Positions 16,148 to 25,579 of a DNA stretch of 53,820 nucleotides are shown here, one piece after another (position 1 is the first letter of the stretch; the number at the start of each line of letters is the position of its first letter). The stretch lies in assembly GCA_030525795.1 (NCBI GenBank), contig JAUNEB010000005.1, positions 1-53,820 of the forward strand, written 5' to 3'. The notes under the pieces were generated by a model, which saw only the letters and a list, made by a program, of their open reading frames with translations, had not been told where the DNA came from and did not search any database. The stretch is from Aerococcaceae bacterium (lineage in GTDB: Bacteria; Bacillota; Bacilli; Lactobacillales; Aerococcaceae). Position numbers and translations under genes: made by a program.

Positions 16148-17341
16148 ATGAGAAAACAAATGGTATTATTCAGTACATTATTGGCGTTGAGTGCAGCGGT
16201 TGTTGTACCTGTTAGCGCACAAGAGTCAAGTAGTGTGACAAGTGGCGTAACTTCAGAAACAGTCAAGTCAGAAGTTACTCCAAACCCTTATGCAGATCAA
16301 GACGCATTTAATGCGTTCCACCAAGAAAGCACGTTGAAGTATGTTGACGCAATCAAACAAGCCTTCTTCACACCAGAGGGCGAATTAACGTCACTAGGCA
16401 CACCAGAACGTGTAGAGAAGGTTCAAGCCTACTTAGAGTATCTCGTAGCTAAAGAATTGGTTACGGGTGAGTCTACGGCGCAAATTGACGCGCTATTGGA
16501 ACAAGTGCGCAATGCTTCAACAGATACAACGGTTGAAGCAACACAAGCTGTTCAACAAGGCATTAGCCAATCAACCATCGATTACTTGAAACCGTTCATT
16601 CTAGGATTATATACCGACAGCACGCAACAAGACGTTGCGGAGTTTGTGACGTTTGAACATGCGGAAGCGTTGAAGCAAGTGTTGGCATTCGACTTGATTG
16701 TTGAAGCAGACAAAGCAGCGTTCAAATCAGACCAGGCACTTGTTGAACTTGCCTTAGAAATGGCGAAATACCGTCACTATGTATTGAGCAGCTTCAATGA
16801 AGATGGCACATTCAAAGACAAGTTGTACTCCAAACACTTGTTGGAAAGCTACCGTAAAATCAAAGACAAGCAAGCGGACTTTGTCGCACGTTATGCAGCA
16901 CAACATGAACAAATTTTGACGGAGATTAACGCAAGAAAAGTCGCTTCTGAAGCGGTGGCAAAGTTAGAAGAAAAACGTAAGAATGGTGAAAGCATTACGG
17001 AAGAAGAATTAGCAACCGTTGAACAAGCGTTATCCAACGTTCAAACAGAAACGCATCGACAAGCGGTTGTCGTTACTCAAACAACAGAAACGCCCCCAGC
17101 GCCAGAGGCAACCTACACACCACCTGTGGCAGAACCTGTACAACCTGTTGTAGAAGAACCAACAGCGCCTGTCTATTATGAAATCCCAGCAGGATTCTTC
17201 GCATCGTTTGAAGAAGCCGATGCTTATGGATATTCTTTGTTAAATGGTGCAGATAAAGCTAGCTATCAAGCCTATACGGCAGGATTTTTACCAGATGGTC
17301 GCGCATATTACGGCGTTGATTTTTGGGCAGCAGGAGAATAA
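16148..17341 (+). CDS. Secreted protein of unknown function
   Basis: The 397-residue protein starts with a clear type I signal peptide (about residues 1-24, a Leu/Ala/Val-rich core ending VSAQ). I chose ATG 16148 because AAAGGAG at 16131-16137 is too close to the alternative GTG at 16142. The mature part is a helical charged region (about 30-300), a Pro/Val/Glu-rich linker (about 310-345) and a 50-residue aromatic C-terminal module (from YYEIPAGFF to the end, rich in Tyr and Gly). No LPxTG anchor, lipobox or catalytic motif is present, so it should be released or held by that module. I do not recognise the family. It shares the upstream palindrome with fic. Confidence 0.8.
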   Translation: MRKQMVLFSTLLALSAAVVVPVSAQESSSVTSGVTSETVKSEVTPNPYADQDAFNAFHQESTLKYVDAIKQAFFTPEGELTSLGTPERVEKVQAYLEYLVAKELVTGESTAQIDALLEQVRNASTDTTVEATQAVQQGISQSTIDYLKPFILGLYTDSTQQDVAEFVTFEHAEALKQVLAFDLIVEADKAAFKSDQALVELALEMAKYRHYVLSSFNEDGTFKDKLYSKHLLESYRKIKDKQADFVARYAAQHEQILTEINARKVASEAVAKLEEKRKNGESITEEELATVEQALSNVQTETHRQAVVVTQTTETPPAPEATYTPPVAEPVQPVVEEPTAPVYYEIPAGFFASFEEADAYGYSLLNGADKASYQAYTAGFLPDGRAYYGVDFWAAGE

Positions 17342-17350
17342 TAAATATAG

Positions 17351-17385
17351 AAATACCACAGTTTTTGACTGTGGTATTTTTTTGT
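17351..17385 (+). terminator. Terminator of the secreted-protein gene
   Basis: AAATACCACAG/CTGTGGTATTT (17351-17361, 17369-17379) is an 11-bp stem with a 7-base loop followed by a T run. It is a strong rho-independent terminator ten bases past the stop. Confidence 0.92.
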
Positions 17386-17396
17386 TAAGAGGGAAT

Positions 17397-17415
17397 TTTT
17401 GCCAGCATGGCAAAA
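17397..17415 (+). repeat. 19-bp palindrome, copy 3
   Basis: TTTTGCCA-GCA-TGGCAAAA is identical to copy 1. It lies between the strong terminator of the secreted-protein gene and a GAAAGGAG ribosome site, six bases before that site. Confidence 0.85.
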
Positions 17416-17437
17416 ATTAAGAAAGGAGTTTGATATC

Positions 17438-17569
17438 ATGCCTCAATCCCGTGAACCGCCTGTGTTGATAGTACACTCATACAACAACTCATTTTATTGT
17501 CATATCCCGTTAGTCACTCGACTAGCGGGTATTTTTGAATCAGCAGTTCTAAAAACTTATGTAACTTAA
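17438..17569 (+). CDS. Candidate 43-codon small ORF (doubtful)
   Basis: An ATG at 17438 follows GAAAGGAG (17421-17428) at nine bases and opens 43 codons ending TAA 17567-17569. The peptide (starting MPQSREPPVLIVHS) has no membrane segment or known motif. A rho-independent terminator (17506-17536) sits inside the frame, so most transcripts would end before the stop. It may be a leader peptide, a decayed gene end or a non-coding small RNA. The good ribosome site and the palindrome just upstream are the only reasons to list it. Confidence 0.25.
   Translation: MPQSREPPVLIVHSYNNSFYCHIPLVTRLAGIFESAVLKTYVT
17506..17536 (+). terminator. Terminator of the small unit before tig
   Basis: CCCGTTAGT/ACTAGCGGG (17506-17514, 17521-17529) forms a 9-bp stem with one G-T pair and a 6-base loop, followed by TATTTTT. 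A second strong terminator only 125 bases after the previous one implies a separate short transcript from about 17390-17420. The bases from 17537 to 17695 hold nothing I can name. Confidence 0.8.
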
Positions 17570-17695
17570 GGATTATTCAGCTTGAAAAAATATAGAATAA
17601 TGATAAACAAGACATGAAAACAAGTTATTTTATGCCTTATTTAAGAGATATTTTCACATAATTTTAAAATTAGGACACACATCTAACCTTTTTTA

Positions 17696-17724
17696 TTTAC
17701 AAAATGGTGCTTTTCAGTTATTAT
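17696..17724 (+). promoter_or_regulatory. Promoter of tig
   Basis: TTTACA (17696-17701), 17 bases, then TATTAT (17719-17724). The overlapping TATAGT at 17722 is an alternative -10 with a 20-base spacer. It lies about 37 bases before the tig ATG. Confidence 0.55.
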
Positions 17725-17760
17725 AGTAAGGTATGTAACAATAATATTGGAGGTTTATAC

Positions 17761-19041
17761 ATGACAAATCAATTTGAAAAACAAACAGCAAATACAGGAG
17801 TATTGACGTTTGAAATTCCAGTAGAAGACGTTAAGAAAGGCTTAGATGCAGCTTTTAAGAAAGTTCAAAAACAAATTTCTGTTCCAGGTTTCCGTAAAGG
17901 AAAAGTGCCACGTCAAATTTTTAACAATTTGTACGGTGAAGGTGCATTATACGAAGAAGCATTGAACTTCTTATTACCAAATGCGTTATCTGCTGCAGTG
18001 AAAGAAGCAGAATTAGAATTAGTAGCTGAACCGAAAATCGACGTAAAATCAATCGAAAAAGGCCAACCTTGGGTATTGACAGCAGAAGTTACCTTAAAAC
18101 CTGAAGTAAAATTAGGCGAATACAAAAACTTAACGGTTGAGAAACAAGATCGTGAAGTATCTGATGAAGAGGTTACTTCTGAATTAGAAGCGCGCCGTTC
18201 ACGTTTGGCTGAATTAGTCGTCAAAGAAGATGCAGCCGTTTTAGGCGATACAGTTGTAATTGACTTTGAAGGATTTTTAGGCGAAGAAGCATTCGCTGGC
18301 GGAAAAGGTGAAAACCATTCATTAGAATTAGGTTCTAACTCATTCATTCCAGGCTTTGAAGATCAATTAGTTGGCTCAAAAGCAGGCGACGAATTAGACG
18401 TTAACGTAACATTCCCAGCAGAATACCACGCTGAAAACTTAGCAGGACAAGCTGCTACTTTCAAAGTAAAAGTTCACGAAGTTAAAGCTAAAGAATTACC
18501 GGCTTTAGACGATGAATTCGCAAAAGACGCAGATGATTCTGTTGAAACATTGGCAGAACTCGAAGCAAAAATCCGCGAAGAATTAACGACTTCAAAAGCA
18601 CAAGCAGCTAAAGAAATCGTCGAAGATTTAGCATTGCGTCAAGCAGTCGCAAACGCAGAAATCGTTGATTTACCACAAGTAATGGTTGACGAAGAAGTAA
18701 ACCGTCAATTGACACACTTCTTGAACAACTTAAAACGTCAAGGCATTAACGAAGAGTTGTACTTCCAAATTACAGGTTCTAATCCAGAAGCATTACGTGC
18801 GCAATACGCAGAAGAAGCAGAATTACGCACTAAGACCAACTTAGTATTAGAAGCGATTGTTAAAGCAGAAAACTTAGAAGTTGCCGAAGCAGAAATCGAT
18901 GCAGAAGTGAGCGACTTAGCGACACAATACGGCATGGATCCAGAACAAGTGAAACGTTTCGTCACAGTAGACATGCTCTCTTCAGATATCAAAATGAAGA
19001 AAGCCATGAACTTAATCGTAGAAACTGTTATCGAAAAATAA
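17761..19041 (+). CDS. tig: Trigger factor (ribosome-bound chaperone and prolyl isomerase)
   Basis: Trigger factor binds the ribosome exit tunnel and helps nascent chains fold. The 426 residues have the ribosome-docking N-domain with VPGFRKGKVPRQIF (about 38-51, signature GFRxGxxP), an FKBP-type PPIase domain (about 150-245, from GDTVVIDFEGFLGEE to FKVKVHEVKAKELP) and the helical C-terminal substrate cradle. I chose ATG 17761 over the upstream in-frame ATG at 17704 because TTGGAGG lies just before it and the promoter lies after the latter. Codon use is that of a highly expressed gene. Confidence 0.95.
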   Translation: MTNQFEKQTANTGVLTFEIPVEDVKKGLDAAFKKVQKQISVPGFRKGKVPRQIFNNLYGEGALYEEALNFLLPNALSAAVKEAELELVAEPKIDVKSIEKGQPWVLTAEVTLKPEVKLGEYKNLTVEKQDREVSDEEVTSELEARRSRLAELVVKEDAAVLGDTVVIDFEGFLGEEAFAGGKGENHSLELGSNSFIPGFEDQLVGSKAGDELDVNVTFPAEYHAENLAGQAATFKVKVHEVKAKELPALDDEFAKDADDSVETLAELEAKIREELTTSKAQAAKEIVEDLALRQAVANAEIVDLPQVMVDEEVNRQLTHFLNNLKRQGINEELYFQITGSNPEALRAQYAEEAELRTKTNLVLEAIVKAENLEVAEAEIDAEVSDLATQYGMDPEQVKRFVTVDMLSSDIKMKKAMNLIVETVIEK

Positions 19042-19056
19042 TCACATGACACCTAA

Positions 19057-19106
19057 AAAGAGGGATTGCACCCGTCTGAAACGGACGATTTTATGCAACC
19101 CTCTTT
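19057..19106 (+). other. Long stem-loop between tig and clpX without T tract
   Basis: AAAGAGGG-(A)-TTGCA pairs with TGCAA-CCCTCTTT (19057-19070, 19094-19106), and the apex holds a smaller CCGT/ACGG hairpin. No T run follows, so it is a poor terminator. It may be an mRNA processing or stability element separating tig and clpX levels. Confidence 0.6.
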
Positions 19107-19132
19107 GAAGTCATTATAAAGGAGCTAACTAT

Positions 19133-20386
19133 ATGAGCAAAAAGTCCACAACAATGGAAGGCTATTTTTGTTCTTTCTGTGGCAAAACACCTCAAGAAGT
19201 CAATAAAATTATCGCTGGCCCCGATGTCAATATTTGTGATGAGTGTGTCGGACTTTGTCAGCAAATTATTGAAGAAGAATTAGGCAGAAAAACATCGACA
19301 TCGGATGAGCCAATTAACATGCTGAAACCTGCGGAAATTTTGGAAGTTTTGGACCAATACGTGGTTGGCCAAACCGCTGCCAAAAAATCACTATCCGTAG
19401 CTGTTTACAATCACTATAAGCGTATCAATATGCTGAAACGTTTTGATGACGGCATTGAACTTCAAAAAAGTAATATTTGTTTAATCGGACCGACTGGATC
19501 AGGAAAAACATTTTTGGCGCAAAGTTTAGCACGTCTACTGAACGTTCCGTTTGCGATTGCGGATGCAACAAGTTTAACAGAGGCCGGCTATGTTGGTGAA
19601 GACGTCGAAAATATTTTGTTGAAGCTCGTTCAAGCAGCCGATTATGATTTAGAACGCGCCGAAAAAGGCATTATCTACATTGATGAAATTGACAAAATTT
19701 CACGTAAAGGTGAAAATGTCTCCATCACGCGCGACGTTAGCGGCGAAGGCGTACAACAAGCCTTACTCAAAATTCTTGAAGGAACCGAAGCGAACATTCC
19801 GCCAAAAGGTGGACGCAAACACCCAAACCAAGAATTTTTGAAATTAGACACGACGCAAATTTTGTTTATTGTAGGCGGCGCATTTGACGGGATTGAAACC
19901 ATTGTCAAAGAGCGTTTAGGAAGCAAAGTCATCGGATTTGGCAATTCAGATGGCAAGTTGGACGAAGCCAAAAGCATCATGCAACAAGTGACGCCAGAAG
20001 ATTTACTCAAATTTGGTCTTATTCCAGAATTTATTGGACGTTTACCAGTAATGGCAACGCTTGAAAAATTAACAGAAGAAGATTTAGTCAATATTTTGAC
20101 TGAGCCAAAAAATGCCCTCGTCAAGCAATACCAACGTTTGTTTGAAATTGATGACGTGGAACTCGAATTTGAACCAGAAGCGTTGCATGAGATTGCTAAA
20201 TTAGCGTTGCAACGCAATACAGGCGCGCGAGGATTACGTGCCATCATCGAAAATATTATGTTAGACGTCATGTTTGACGTGCCAAGTCGCGATGATATTA
20301 AACGCATTGTCATCACTAAAGAAACTGTCATTTCGCACGAAAAACCGCACTATTTTAACGCGAAAAATCGTAAACTAACTAAATAA
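19133..20386 (+). CDS. clpX: ClpX, ATP-dependent unfoldase of ClpXP
   Basis: ClpX unfolds tagged proteins and feeds them to ClpP. The 417-residue protein has the N-terminal C4 zinc-binding domain (CSFCGK and CDECVG, about residues 13-41), Walker A GPTGSGKT (about 120-127), Walker [11 protein letters not shown], a pore-loop GYVGEDVE segment and VIGFGN, which contains the IGF loop that docks on ClpP. Sensor 2 is in [10 protein letters not shown]. clpP is not in this window. It starts after a GGAGC site 27 bases past the tig-clpX stem-loop and is followed 12 bases later by ysxC. Confidence 0.97.
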   Translation: MSKKSTTMEGYFCSFCGKTPQEVNKIIAGPDVNICDECVGLCQQIIEEELGRKTSTSDEPINMLKPAEILEVLDQYVVGQTAAKKSLSVAVYNHYKRINMLKRFDDGIELQKSNICLIGPTGSGKTFLAQSLARLLNVPFAIADATSLTEAGYVGEDVENILLKLVQAADYDLERAEKGIIYIDEIDKISRKGENVSITRDVSGEGVQQALLKILEGTEANIPPKGGRKHPNQEFLKLDTTQILFIVGGAFDGIETIVKERLGSKVIGFGNSDGKLDEAKSIMQQVTPEDLLKFGLIPEFIGRLPVMATLEKLTEEDLVNILTEPKNALVKQYQRLFEIDDVELEFEPEALHEIAKLALQRNTGARGLRAIIENIMLDVMFDVPSRDDIKRIVITKETVISHEKPHYFNAKNRKLTK

Positions 20387-20397
20387 GGAGATTATCT

Positions 20398-20985
20398 ATG
20401 AAAGTAAAGCACGCTGAATTAGTGATTAGTGCTGTGTCTCCGAACCAATATCCTGACGATCAAGTTGTAGAAGTGGCTTTGGCAGGGCGTTCCAACGTCG
20501 GAAAGTCGTCATTTATCAACCGCATGATTCAACGAAAAGGATTGGCGCGCACCTCAAGTCAACCTGGCAAAACGCAGACGTTGAATTTTTATAATATTAA
20601 TCATGAATTTCGTTTTGTAGACGTGCCAGGCTACGGCTACGCGCGCGTTTCCAAAAAAGATCGCGCAAAATGGGGACAAATGATTGAACATTATTTGTTA
20701 AATCGTGAAAATGTGCAATTATTGTTACTGTTGATGGATGCACGCCATGAGCCAACAGAATTGGACATTGCCATGAAAGAATTTGCAGAAGAAGCGGACA
20801 TTCCTTACGCAATTGTCTTAACTAAAGTCGACAAAATTAAGCGTAGCCAATGGAATAAACACTTATCAATGTACAAACAAGCATTGGATTTACCGACTGT
20901 GGACGCGCTGTTCTTATTTTCAGCGGAAACAGGGCATGGTGTAGAAGATTTGTGGGAAATCATTGAGATGCAAATCAATGACTAA
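20398..20985 (+). CDS. ysxC: Ribosome biogenesis GTPase YsxC/EngB
   Basis: This 195-residue P-loop GTPase acts in late assembly of the 50S subunit. G1 is GRSNVGKSS (about residues 30-38), G2 lies in the TSSQPGKTQTLNFY switch I segment, G3 is DVPGYGYA, G4 is TKVD and G5 lies near FSAETG. These match the TrmE-Era-EngA-EngB-Septin family, YihA/EngB branch. The pairing with clpX is the common Firmicutes arrangement. An AAGGAG site precedes the ATG. Confidence 0.95.
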   Translation: MKVKHAELVISAVSPNQYPDDQVVEVALAGRSNVGKSSFINRMIQRKGLARTSSQPGKTQTLNFYNINHEFRFVDVPGYGYARVSKKDRAKWGQMIEHYLLNRENVQLLLLLMDARHEPTELDIAMKEFAEEADIPYAIVLTKVDKIKRSQWNKHLSMYKQALDLPTVDALFLFSAETGHGVEDLWEIIEMQIND

Positions 20986-21002
20986 CATGAGGAGTGAAAA
21001 AG

Positions 21003-22832
21003 ATGAGTTACATCCCTGAAGAAGTGGTACAAGATATTCGCCAAAAAACCGATATTGTATCTGTCATCAACGACTATGTAAAACTCACCAAAAAAGGGCA
21101 AAACTATACAGCGTCTTGTCCTTTTCACGAAGATCGTAATCCGTCTTTTTCCGTTCATGCAGGTAAACAAATTTACAAATGTTTTAGTTGTGGACGCGGC
21201 GGCAATGTATTCAGCTTTTTGCAGGAAATTGAGGATATTTCCTTTCTGGAAGCCGTCAAAAAAGCAGCTGAACTCGCCAATTTGCCGTTAGATTCGCGTT
21301 TTTTTCAACAAGTAACTGAAAGTAATCGTCAAGACAATCGTTTAATTGAACTCCACCAAAAAGTCAACGAATTTTATCATTATTATTTGATGAATACGAC
21401 GGCAGGGGAAGCGGGCTATCAATATTTATTGGAACGCGGCCTTTCGCCTGAAACGTTAGAAACCTACGCCGTGGGCCTTTCGCCTGAAGATTCGACCATT
21501 TTACTGCAATATTTAACAGATGCAAATTATTCACATGATTTATTGATTAAAAGTGGTATTTTCTTTCAGACGGAGCAAGGAGAATTGCTGGATCGTTTTC
21601 GTGGGAGAATTGTGTTCCCGTTGCGCAATGCCAAAGGGCAAATCGTTGCTTTTTCAGGGCGAATTTATACGAACGCATCTTCTTCTGATAAAAAAATTGC
21701 CAAATATTTGAATTCGCCAGAAACGGATATTTTTCATAAAGGTCAACTCATTTTCAACTTAGATTTAGCACGCCAAAAAATTCGGCAGTTAGACCAAGTG
21801 TTGATTTGCGAAGGCTTTATGGACGTTATTGCGTTGCATCAAGCTGGCTTTGAACACGCAGTGGCGACGATGGGAACGAATTTGACGCCCCAACATTTGA
21901 ATCAATTAGCCAAATTAACGCAAGAATTTGTTTTTATTTTTGATGGCGATGAAGCCGGCCAAAATGCGACACAACGGGCACTGGAACTTGCTAAACCGAT
22001 CCAAGGACAACGCTTGAAAGTCGTTACTATTCCACAAAAGCTAGATCCTGATGAATGGATTCGCCAAAAAGGACGCGACGCATTTCAACAATTGATTAAC
22101 CAAGCGTTATCGAGTTATGATTTTTATCAACAACAATTAAAAGGGCAATTTAATTTATCAGACAGCCAGCAATTGGCGCAATACATTAACCAATTATTGC
22201 AACAAATTGCGACATTTCAATCTCCCATTGAACGTGCATTGCGACTGAATGAATTAGCACAAACGTATCATTTGGATGTGGCGATTTTGGAAGAGCAGTT
22301 GGCAAGGCAATTACCAACAATTCATAAAACGTCTAAGGAACAAATCGCTGCAAGCTCGACGGCGACGGATTACTTGCAAGCACAATCAGACATTATCCAA
22401 TCAAAATTAGCATTCCAAAGCGAAAAACAATTACTTTCTGCCTTGATGTATTACAAAGAAGCATGGGATTTTGTTGAGCAGTTGAGTGAACCCATTATCT
22501 TATTTCATTCGACAGCGCAAGAGTTGTACTTTGCACTCCAAAAGGCCTATTACGATGAAGGGCGCCCATTGCCTTTAACCAATATTGTCAATTATATTGA
22601 AGACCCGCAACTTCATCATTTTGTTACGAGTTTGATTTGGGACAGCGAACAATTTGGCTATTCAGAAGCTATTATGCGCGATTGTTTACATGCCATTCAG
22701 CAAGCGTTCATCGAATTGCAAATTGAAGAACTCCGCCAAAAAGTTGCCCTTTACGAAAAAGAACAACGTTACTATGATGTCAACGAATTACTGATGACGA
22801 TTATTCAACTCAATCGTCAACTAAAATCTTAA
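21003..22832 (+). CDS. dnaG: DNA primase
   Basis: DnaG makes the RNA primers for replication. The 609 residues have the CHC2 zinc ribbon ([11 protein letters not shown] then KCFSCG, about 38-65), a TOPRIM catalytic core with the metal-binding Glu in LICEGFMDV and FDGDEAGQ (about 262-320), and a C-terminal helicase-binding domain. I chose ATG 21003, eight bases after GAGGAG, over the GTG at 20994 that lies within that site. It precedes rpoD by 20 bases, giving the classic dnaG-rpoD macromolecular-synthesis arrangement without rpsU. Confidence 0.96.
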   Translation: MSYIPEEVVQDIRQKTDIVSVINDYVKLTKKGQNYTASCPFHEDRNPSFSVHAGKQIYKCFSCGRGGNVFSFLQEIEDISFLEAVKKAAELANLPLDSRFFQQVTESNRQDNRLIELHQKVNEFYHYYLMNTTAGEAGYQYLLERGLSPETLETYAVGLSPEDSTILLQYLTDANYSHDLLIKSGIFFQTEQGELLDRFRGRIVFPLRNAKGQIVAFSGRIYTNASSSDKKIAKYLNSPETDIFHKGQLIFNLDLARQKIRQLDQVLICEGFMDVIALHQAGFEHAVATMGTNLTPQHLNQLAKLTQEFVFIFDGDEAGQNATQRALELAKPIQGQRLKVVTIPQKLDPDEWIRQKGRDAFQQLINQALSSYDFYQQQLKGQFNLSDSQQLAQYINQLLQQIATFQSPIERALRLNELAQTYHLDVAILEEQLARQLPTIHKTSKEQIAASSTATDYLQAQSDIIQSKLAFQSEKQLLSALMYYKEAWDFVEQLSEPIILFHSTAQELYFALQKAYYDEGRPLPLTNIVNYIEDPQLHHFVTSLIWDSEQFGYSEAIMRDCLHAIQQAFIELQIEELRQKVALYEKEQRYYDVNELLMTIIQLNRQLKS

Positions 22833-22852
22833 TACGAGAAAGGAAGCGTTCT

Positions 22853-23998
22853 ATGTCAGAAGAAAAAGAAATCCGCGAAGTAGAGCCAACAAAAGCACTC
22901 AAACTTTCATTGGATGAAACCGTTCAGCAACTCATTCAAGAAAAGAAAGTAACAGGACAAATTACTTACGACGAATTAGCAGAAGCCGTAGCCATTCCTT
23001 ATGAATTAGACACTGAAGGAATTGATAAGCTTATTCAAACCGTTGAAGATAACGGGATTGCCGTTGTCGGCGAAGATGGCGGACCAACAAAACAACAAAT
23101 GATTCGCCTTGAAGACGAATATGATTTTTCATCATTGGATGCAGAAGCGCGAGCAGAAGCCGCAAAAATGAAAGTTAGCGATCCCGTCCGCATGTACTTG
23201 AAAGAAATCGGTCGTGTGCCATTGTTGAGTGGGGATGAGGAGATCAATTTAGCTGTTCGCATTCAAGAAGGCGATGAACTGGCTAAGCAAGAACTCGCAG
23301 AAGCAAACTTGCGTTTAGTAGTCTCCATTGCCAAACGTTACGTTGGACGCGGGATGCAATTTTTGGATTTGATTCAAGAAGGGAACATGGGGTTAATGAA
23401 GGCCGTTGACAAATTTGACCATACAAAAGGATTCAAGTTTTCAACATATGCAACTTGGTGGATTCGTCAAGCAATTACACGTGCGATTGCCGATCAAGCG
23501 CGCACAATTCGTATTCCTGTTCATATGGTCGAAACCATTAACAAACTCATTCGTATTCAACGTCAACTTTTGCAAGATTTAGGACGTGAACCATCTCCAG
23601 AAGAACTTTCTAAAGAAATGGACTTACCAGTTGACAAAGTGCGTGAAATTATTAAAATCGCACAAGAACCCGTTTCGTTGGAAACACCAATCGGTGAAGA
23701 AGACGATTCGCATTTAGGCGATTTTATTGAAGATGAAGGGGCAATGAGTCCAGAAGTCTTTACATCTTCAGCACTTTTGCGCGAACAATTGGAAGATGTT
23801 TTGGATACATTGACAGATCGCGAAGAAAATGTACTCCGTCTACGCTTCGGCTTAGATGATGGTAACATTCGCACACTTGAGCAAGTCGGCAAAGTATTCG
23901 GCGTAACGCGCGAACGTATTCGTCAAATCGAAGCCAAAGCATTGCGCAAATTGCGCCATCCAAGTCGCTCAAAACAATTGAAAGACTTTTTAGATTAA
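22853..23998 (+). CDS. rpoD: Primary sigma factor SigA (RpoD)
   Basis: This is the housekeeping sigma subunit of RNA polymerase. The 381 residues have a short region 1.1 (about 1-85), region 1.2 ([11 protein letters not shown]), region 2 with the -10 recognition and melting segment ([21 protein letters not shown] split across 2.3-2.4), region 3, and region 4.2 ([20 protein letters not shown]) that reads the -35. The size is typical of Lactobacillales. AAAGGAAG precedes the ATG. A hairpin follows the gene, then trmK. Confidence 0.97.
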   Translation: MSEEKEIREVEPTKALKLSLDETVQQLIQEKKVTGQITYDELAEAVAIPYELDTEGIDKLIQTVEDNGIAVVGEDGGPTKQQMIRLEDEYDFSSLDAEARAEAAKMKVSDPVRMYLKEIGRVPLLSGDEEINLAVRIQEGDELAKQELAEANLRLVVSIAKRYVGRGMQFLDLIQEGNMGLMKAVDKFDHTKGFKFSTYATWWIRQAITRAIADQARTIRIPVHMVETINKLIRIQRQLLQDLGREPSPEELSKEMDLPVDKVREIIKIAQEPVSLETPIGEEDDSHLGDFIEDEGAMSPEVFTSSALLREQLEDVLDTLTDREENVLRLRFGLDDGNIRTLEQVGKVFGVTRERIRQIEAKALRKLRHPSRSKQLKDFLD

Positions 23999-24004
23999 GA
24001 AAAT

Positions 24005-24043
24005 AATAGACGTTCGTCAACAATGAGGGCGACGTCTATTTTT
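24005..24043 (+). terminator. Terminator or attenuator after rpoD
   Basis: AATAGACGT/ACGTCTATT (24005-24013, 24032-24040) with an 18-base loop is followed by five Ts. It separates rpoD from trmK, whose ribosome site begins seven bases later; read-through is plausible. Confidence 0.7.
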
Positions 24044-24061
24044 GATAAAGGAGGGAATCTT

Positions 24062-24784
24062 TTGAATGCAACACACTTATCGCCACGATTAGAAAAAGTC
24101 GCACAATTCGTACAGCAGTACGCATCAACTCCAATTCGTTTGGCCGATATTGGCAGTGACCATGCCTATTTACCGTGCTATTTAGCACTAAAAAATGTCA
24201 TTGAATACGCTGTTGCAGGCGAAGTTGTTGAAGGACCTTTTCAAGCCGCAAAAAAAGAAGTGACGCAACAAGGATTGTCCAATACGATTAGTGTCCGCAA
24301 AGGAAACGGCTTAGCGGTTGTCGAACGTGAAGACGCAATCAACACGATTACCATTTGCGGCATGGGAGGCGCCTTAATTCAGACGATTTTGGAAGAAGGG
24401 CAGGCCGTTTTAACGAAAGAGACAACACTGATTTTGCAACCGAATGTGGCCGAACATTTAGTGCGCGAATGGCTTATGGCGCATCATTATGAAATCATTG
24501 ATGAGACATTGATTGAGGACCATCACCGTTTATACGAAATTATTGTCGCGAAGCCTGTACAACAGCCTGTTTTCTTATCGGAAAAAGAACAACTTTTCGG
24601 TAAGTTTAACTTGCAACAAAAGACAGCACTTTTTTGTCAAAAATGGCGGCAAGAACAAGCTAACCTCACAAAAATTCGCGAAAATTTATTAAAAGCAACG
24701 CACATTCAACCAGATAAATTGCAGCAAATCGAACAAAAAATAGCTTGGATTGCGGAATTTTTGGGGCAGGAGGACGAGGCATGA
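24062..24784 (+). CDS. trmK: tRNA (adenine(22)-N(1))-methyltransferase TrmK
   Basis: TrmK methylates N1 of A22 in bacterial tRNAs using S-adenosylmethionine. The 240-residue protein has the SAM-binding motif ADIGSDHAYLP (about residues 22-32), GEVVEGPFQAA, and the NTITICGMGG block of the family, with a helical C-terminus. I chose TTG 24062 because AAAGGAGGG (24047-24055) sits six bases upstream; an in-frame ATG at 24023 lies inside the rpoD terminator loop. The stop overlaps the nif3 start (ATGA). Confidence 0.92.
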   Translation: MNATHLSPRLEKVAQFVQQYASTPIRLADIGSDHAYLPCYLALKNVIEYAVAGEVVEGPFQAAKKEVTQQGLSNTISVRKGNGLAVVEREDAINTITICGMGGALIQTILEEGQAVLTKETTLILQPNVAEHLVREWLMAHHYEIIDETLIEDHHRLYEIIVAKPVQQPVFLSEKEQLFGKFNLQQKTALFCQKWRQEQANLTKIRENLLKATHIQPDKLQQIEQKIAWIAEFLGQEDEA

Positions 24785-25566
24785 TTACTGTACAACAACT
24801 CATTCACCAACTTGAAAAACTGTACCCAACGCAACTAGCCGAAGAATGGGACCAAGTAGGACTACATATTGGCAGCCGAAATGCTTCCGTTACTAAGCTA
24901 ATGACCGCACTGGATTTACGCTTGAATGTTGTACAAGAAGCTATTGAACATCAAGTAGATACGATTATTGTGCATCATCCGCCAATTTTTAAGCCAATTA
25001 AGCGTTTAGATTTAGATTTGTTGGACAATCAGTTGTATGCGTTACTCATTAAACACGATATTACGGTTTATGCATTGCATACGAATTTAGATATTGCTTG
25101 GAACGGTATGAACGATTGGCTTGCTGAGGAATTAGGACTCGAAGCGATTGAACCTTTGTGTCCAAGCACAGATCAATCGCCGACAATTGGTCGAATTGGC
25201 AATTTGCCTCTGCCTTTAACGCGTCCGCAACTCATTGAACAATTGAAAACGACTTATCATCGCTCTGAATTACCTATTATTGAAGCCAAAGCGCGTTCAA
25301 CTTATCAGCGCATTGCAATTTTGGGCGGTTCTGGCAGTGATTATGTTCAATTTGCTGCTGACAAACAAGCAGATGTTTTCATTACAGGAGACATTAGTTA
25401 CCATCACGCGCATACTTGTTACGATTCAGGATTGATGACGGTTGATGCTGGCCATTATATCGAGAACATTTTCATTTCCAAAATGGCTACTATACTCCAA
25501 CAACAGTTTCCAGAAATAACCGTCATCGCAAGCAAGCAAATAACCAATCCATTTACTTATGAATAA
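24781..25566 (+). CDS. Nif3-like dinuclear metal centre protein (YqfO short form)
   Basis: This 261-residue protein belongs to the Nif3/GTP cyclohydrolase I type 2-like family. The metal ligands are visible: HHPPIF near residues 63-68, HTNLD near 99-103 and the C-terminal GDISYHHAH and DAGHY blocks. It lacks the inserted PII-like domain of long Bacillus YqfO. The molecular role is unsettled. It starts at ATG 24781, overlapping the trmK stop, with GGAGG upstream; the trmK-nif3 pair is conserved in Firmicutes. Confidence 0.88.
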   Translation: MITVQQLIHQLEKLYPTQLAEEWDQVGLHIGSRNASVTKLMTALDLRLNVVQEAIEHQVDTIIVHHPPIFKPIKRLDLDLLDNQLYALLIKHDITVYALHTNLDIAWNGMNDWLAEELGLEAIEPLCPSTDQSPTIGRIGNLPLPLTRPQLIEQLKTTYHRSELPIIEAKARSTYQRIAILGGSGSDYVQFAADKQADVFITGDISYHHAHTCYDSGLMTVDAGHYIENIFISKMATILQQQFPEITVIASKQITNPFTYE

Positions 25567-25579
25567 AGGAGAATCTTAT

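Noticed and set aside
15275..17415. The three TTTTGCCA palindromes as a CRISPR array.
   Set aside because: There are only three copies, separated by whole genes and not by uniform spacers, and no cas gene is present.
17913..18347. A 144-codon minus-strand ORF inside tig.
   Set aside because: It is an antisense shadow of a highly expressed gene, Ser/Thr-rich without any motif.
19675..20331. A 218-codon minus-strand ORF opposite clpX.
   Set aside because: Its Ser/Asn/Arg-rich composition is that of an antisense shadow of a conserved gene; there is no ribosome site or promoter.
24023..24061. Upstream ATG start for trmK.
   Set aside because: It lies in the loop of the rpoD terminator; AAAGGAGGG at 24047 points to TTG 24062.
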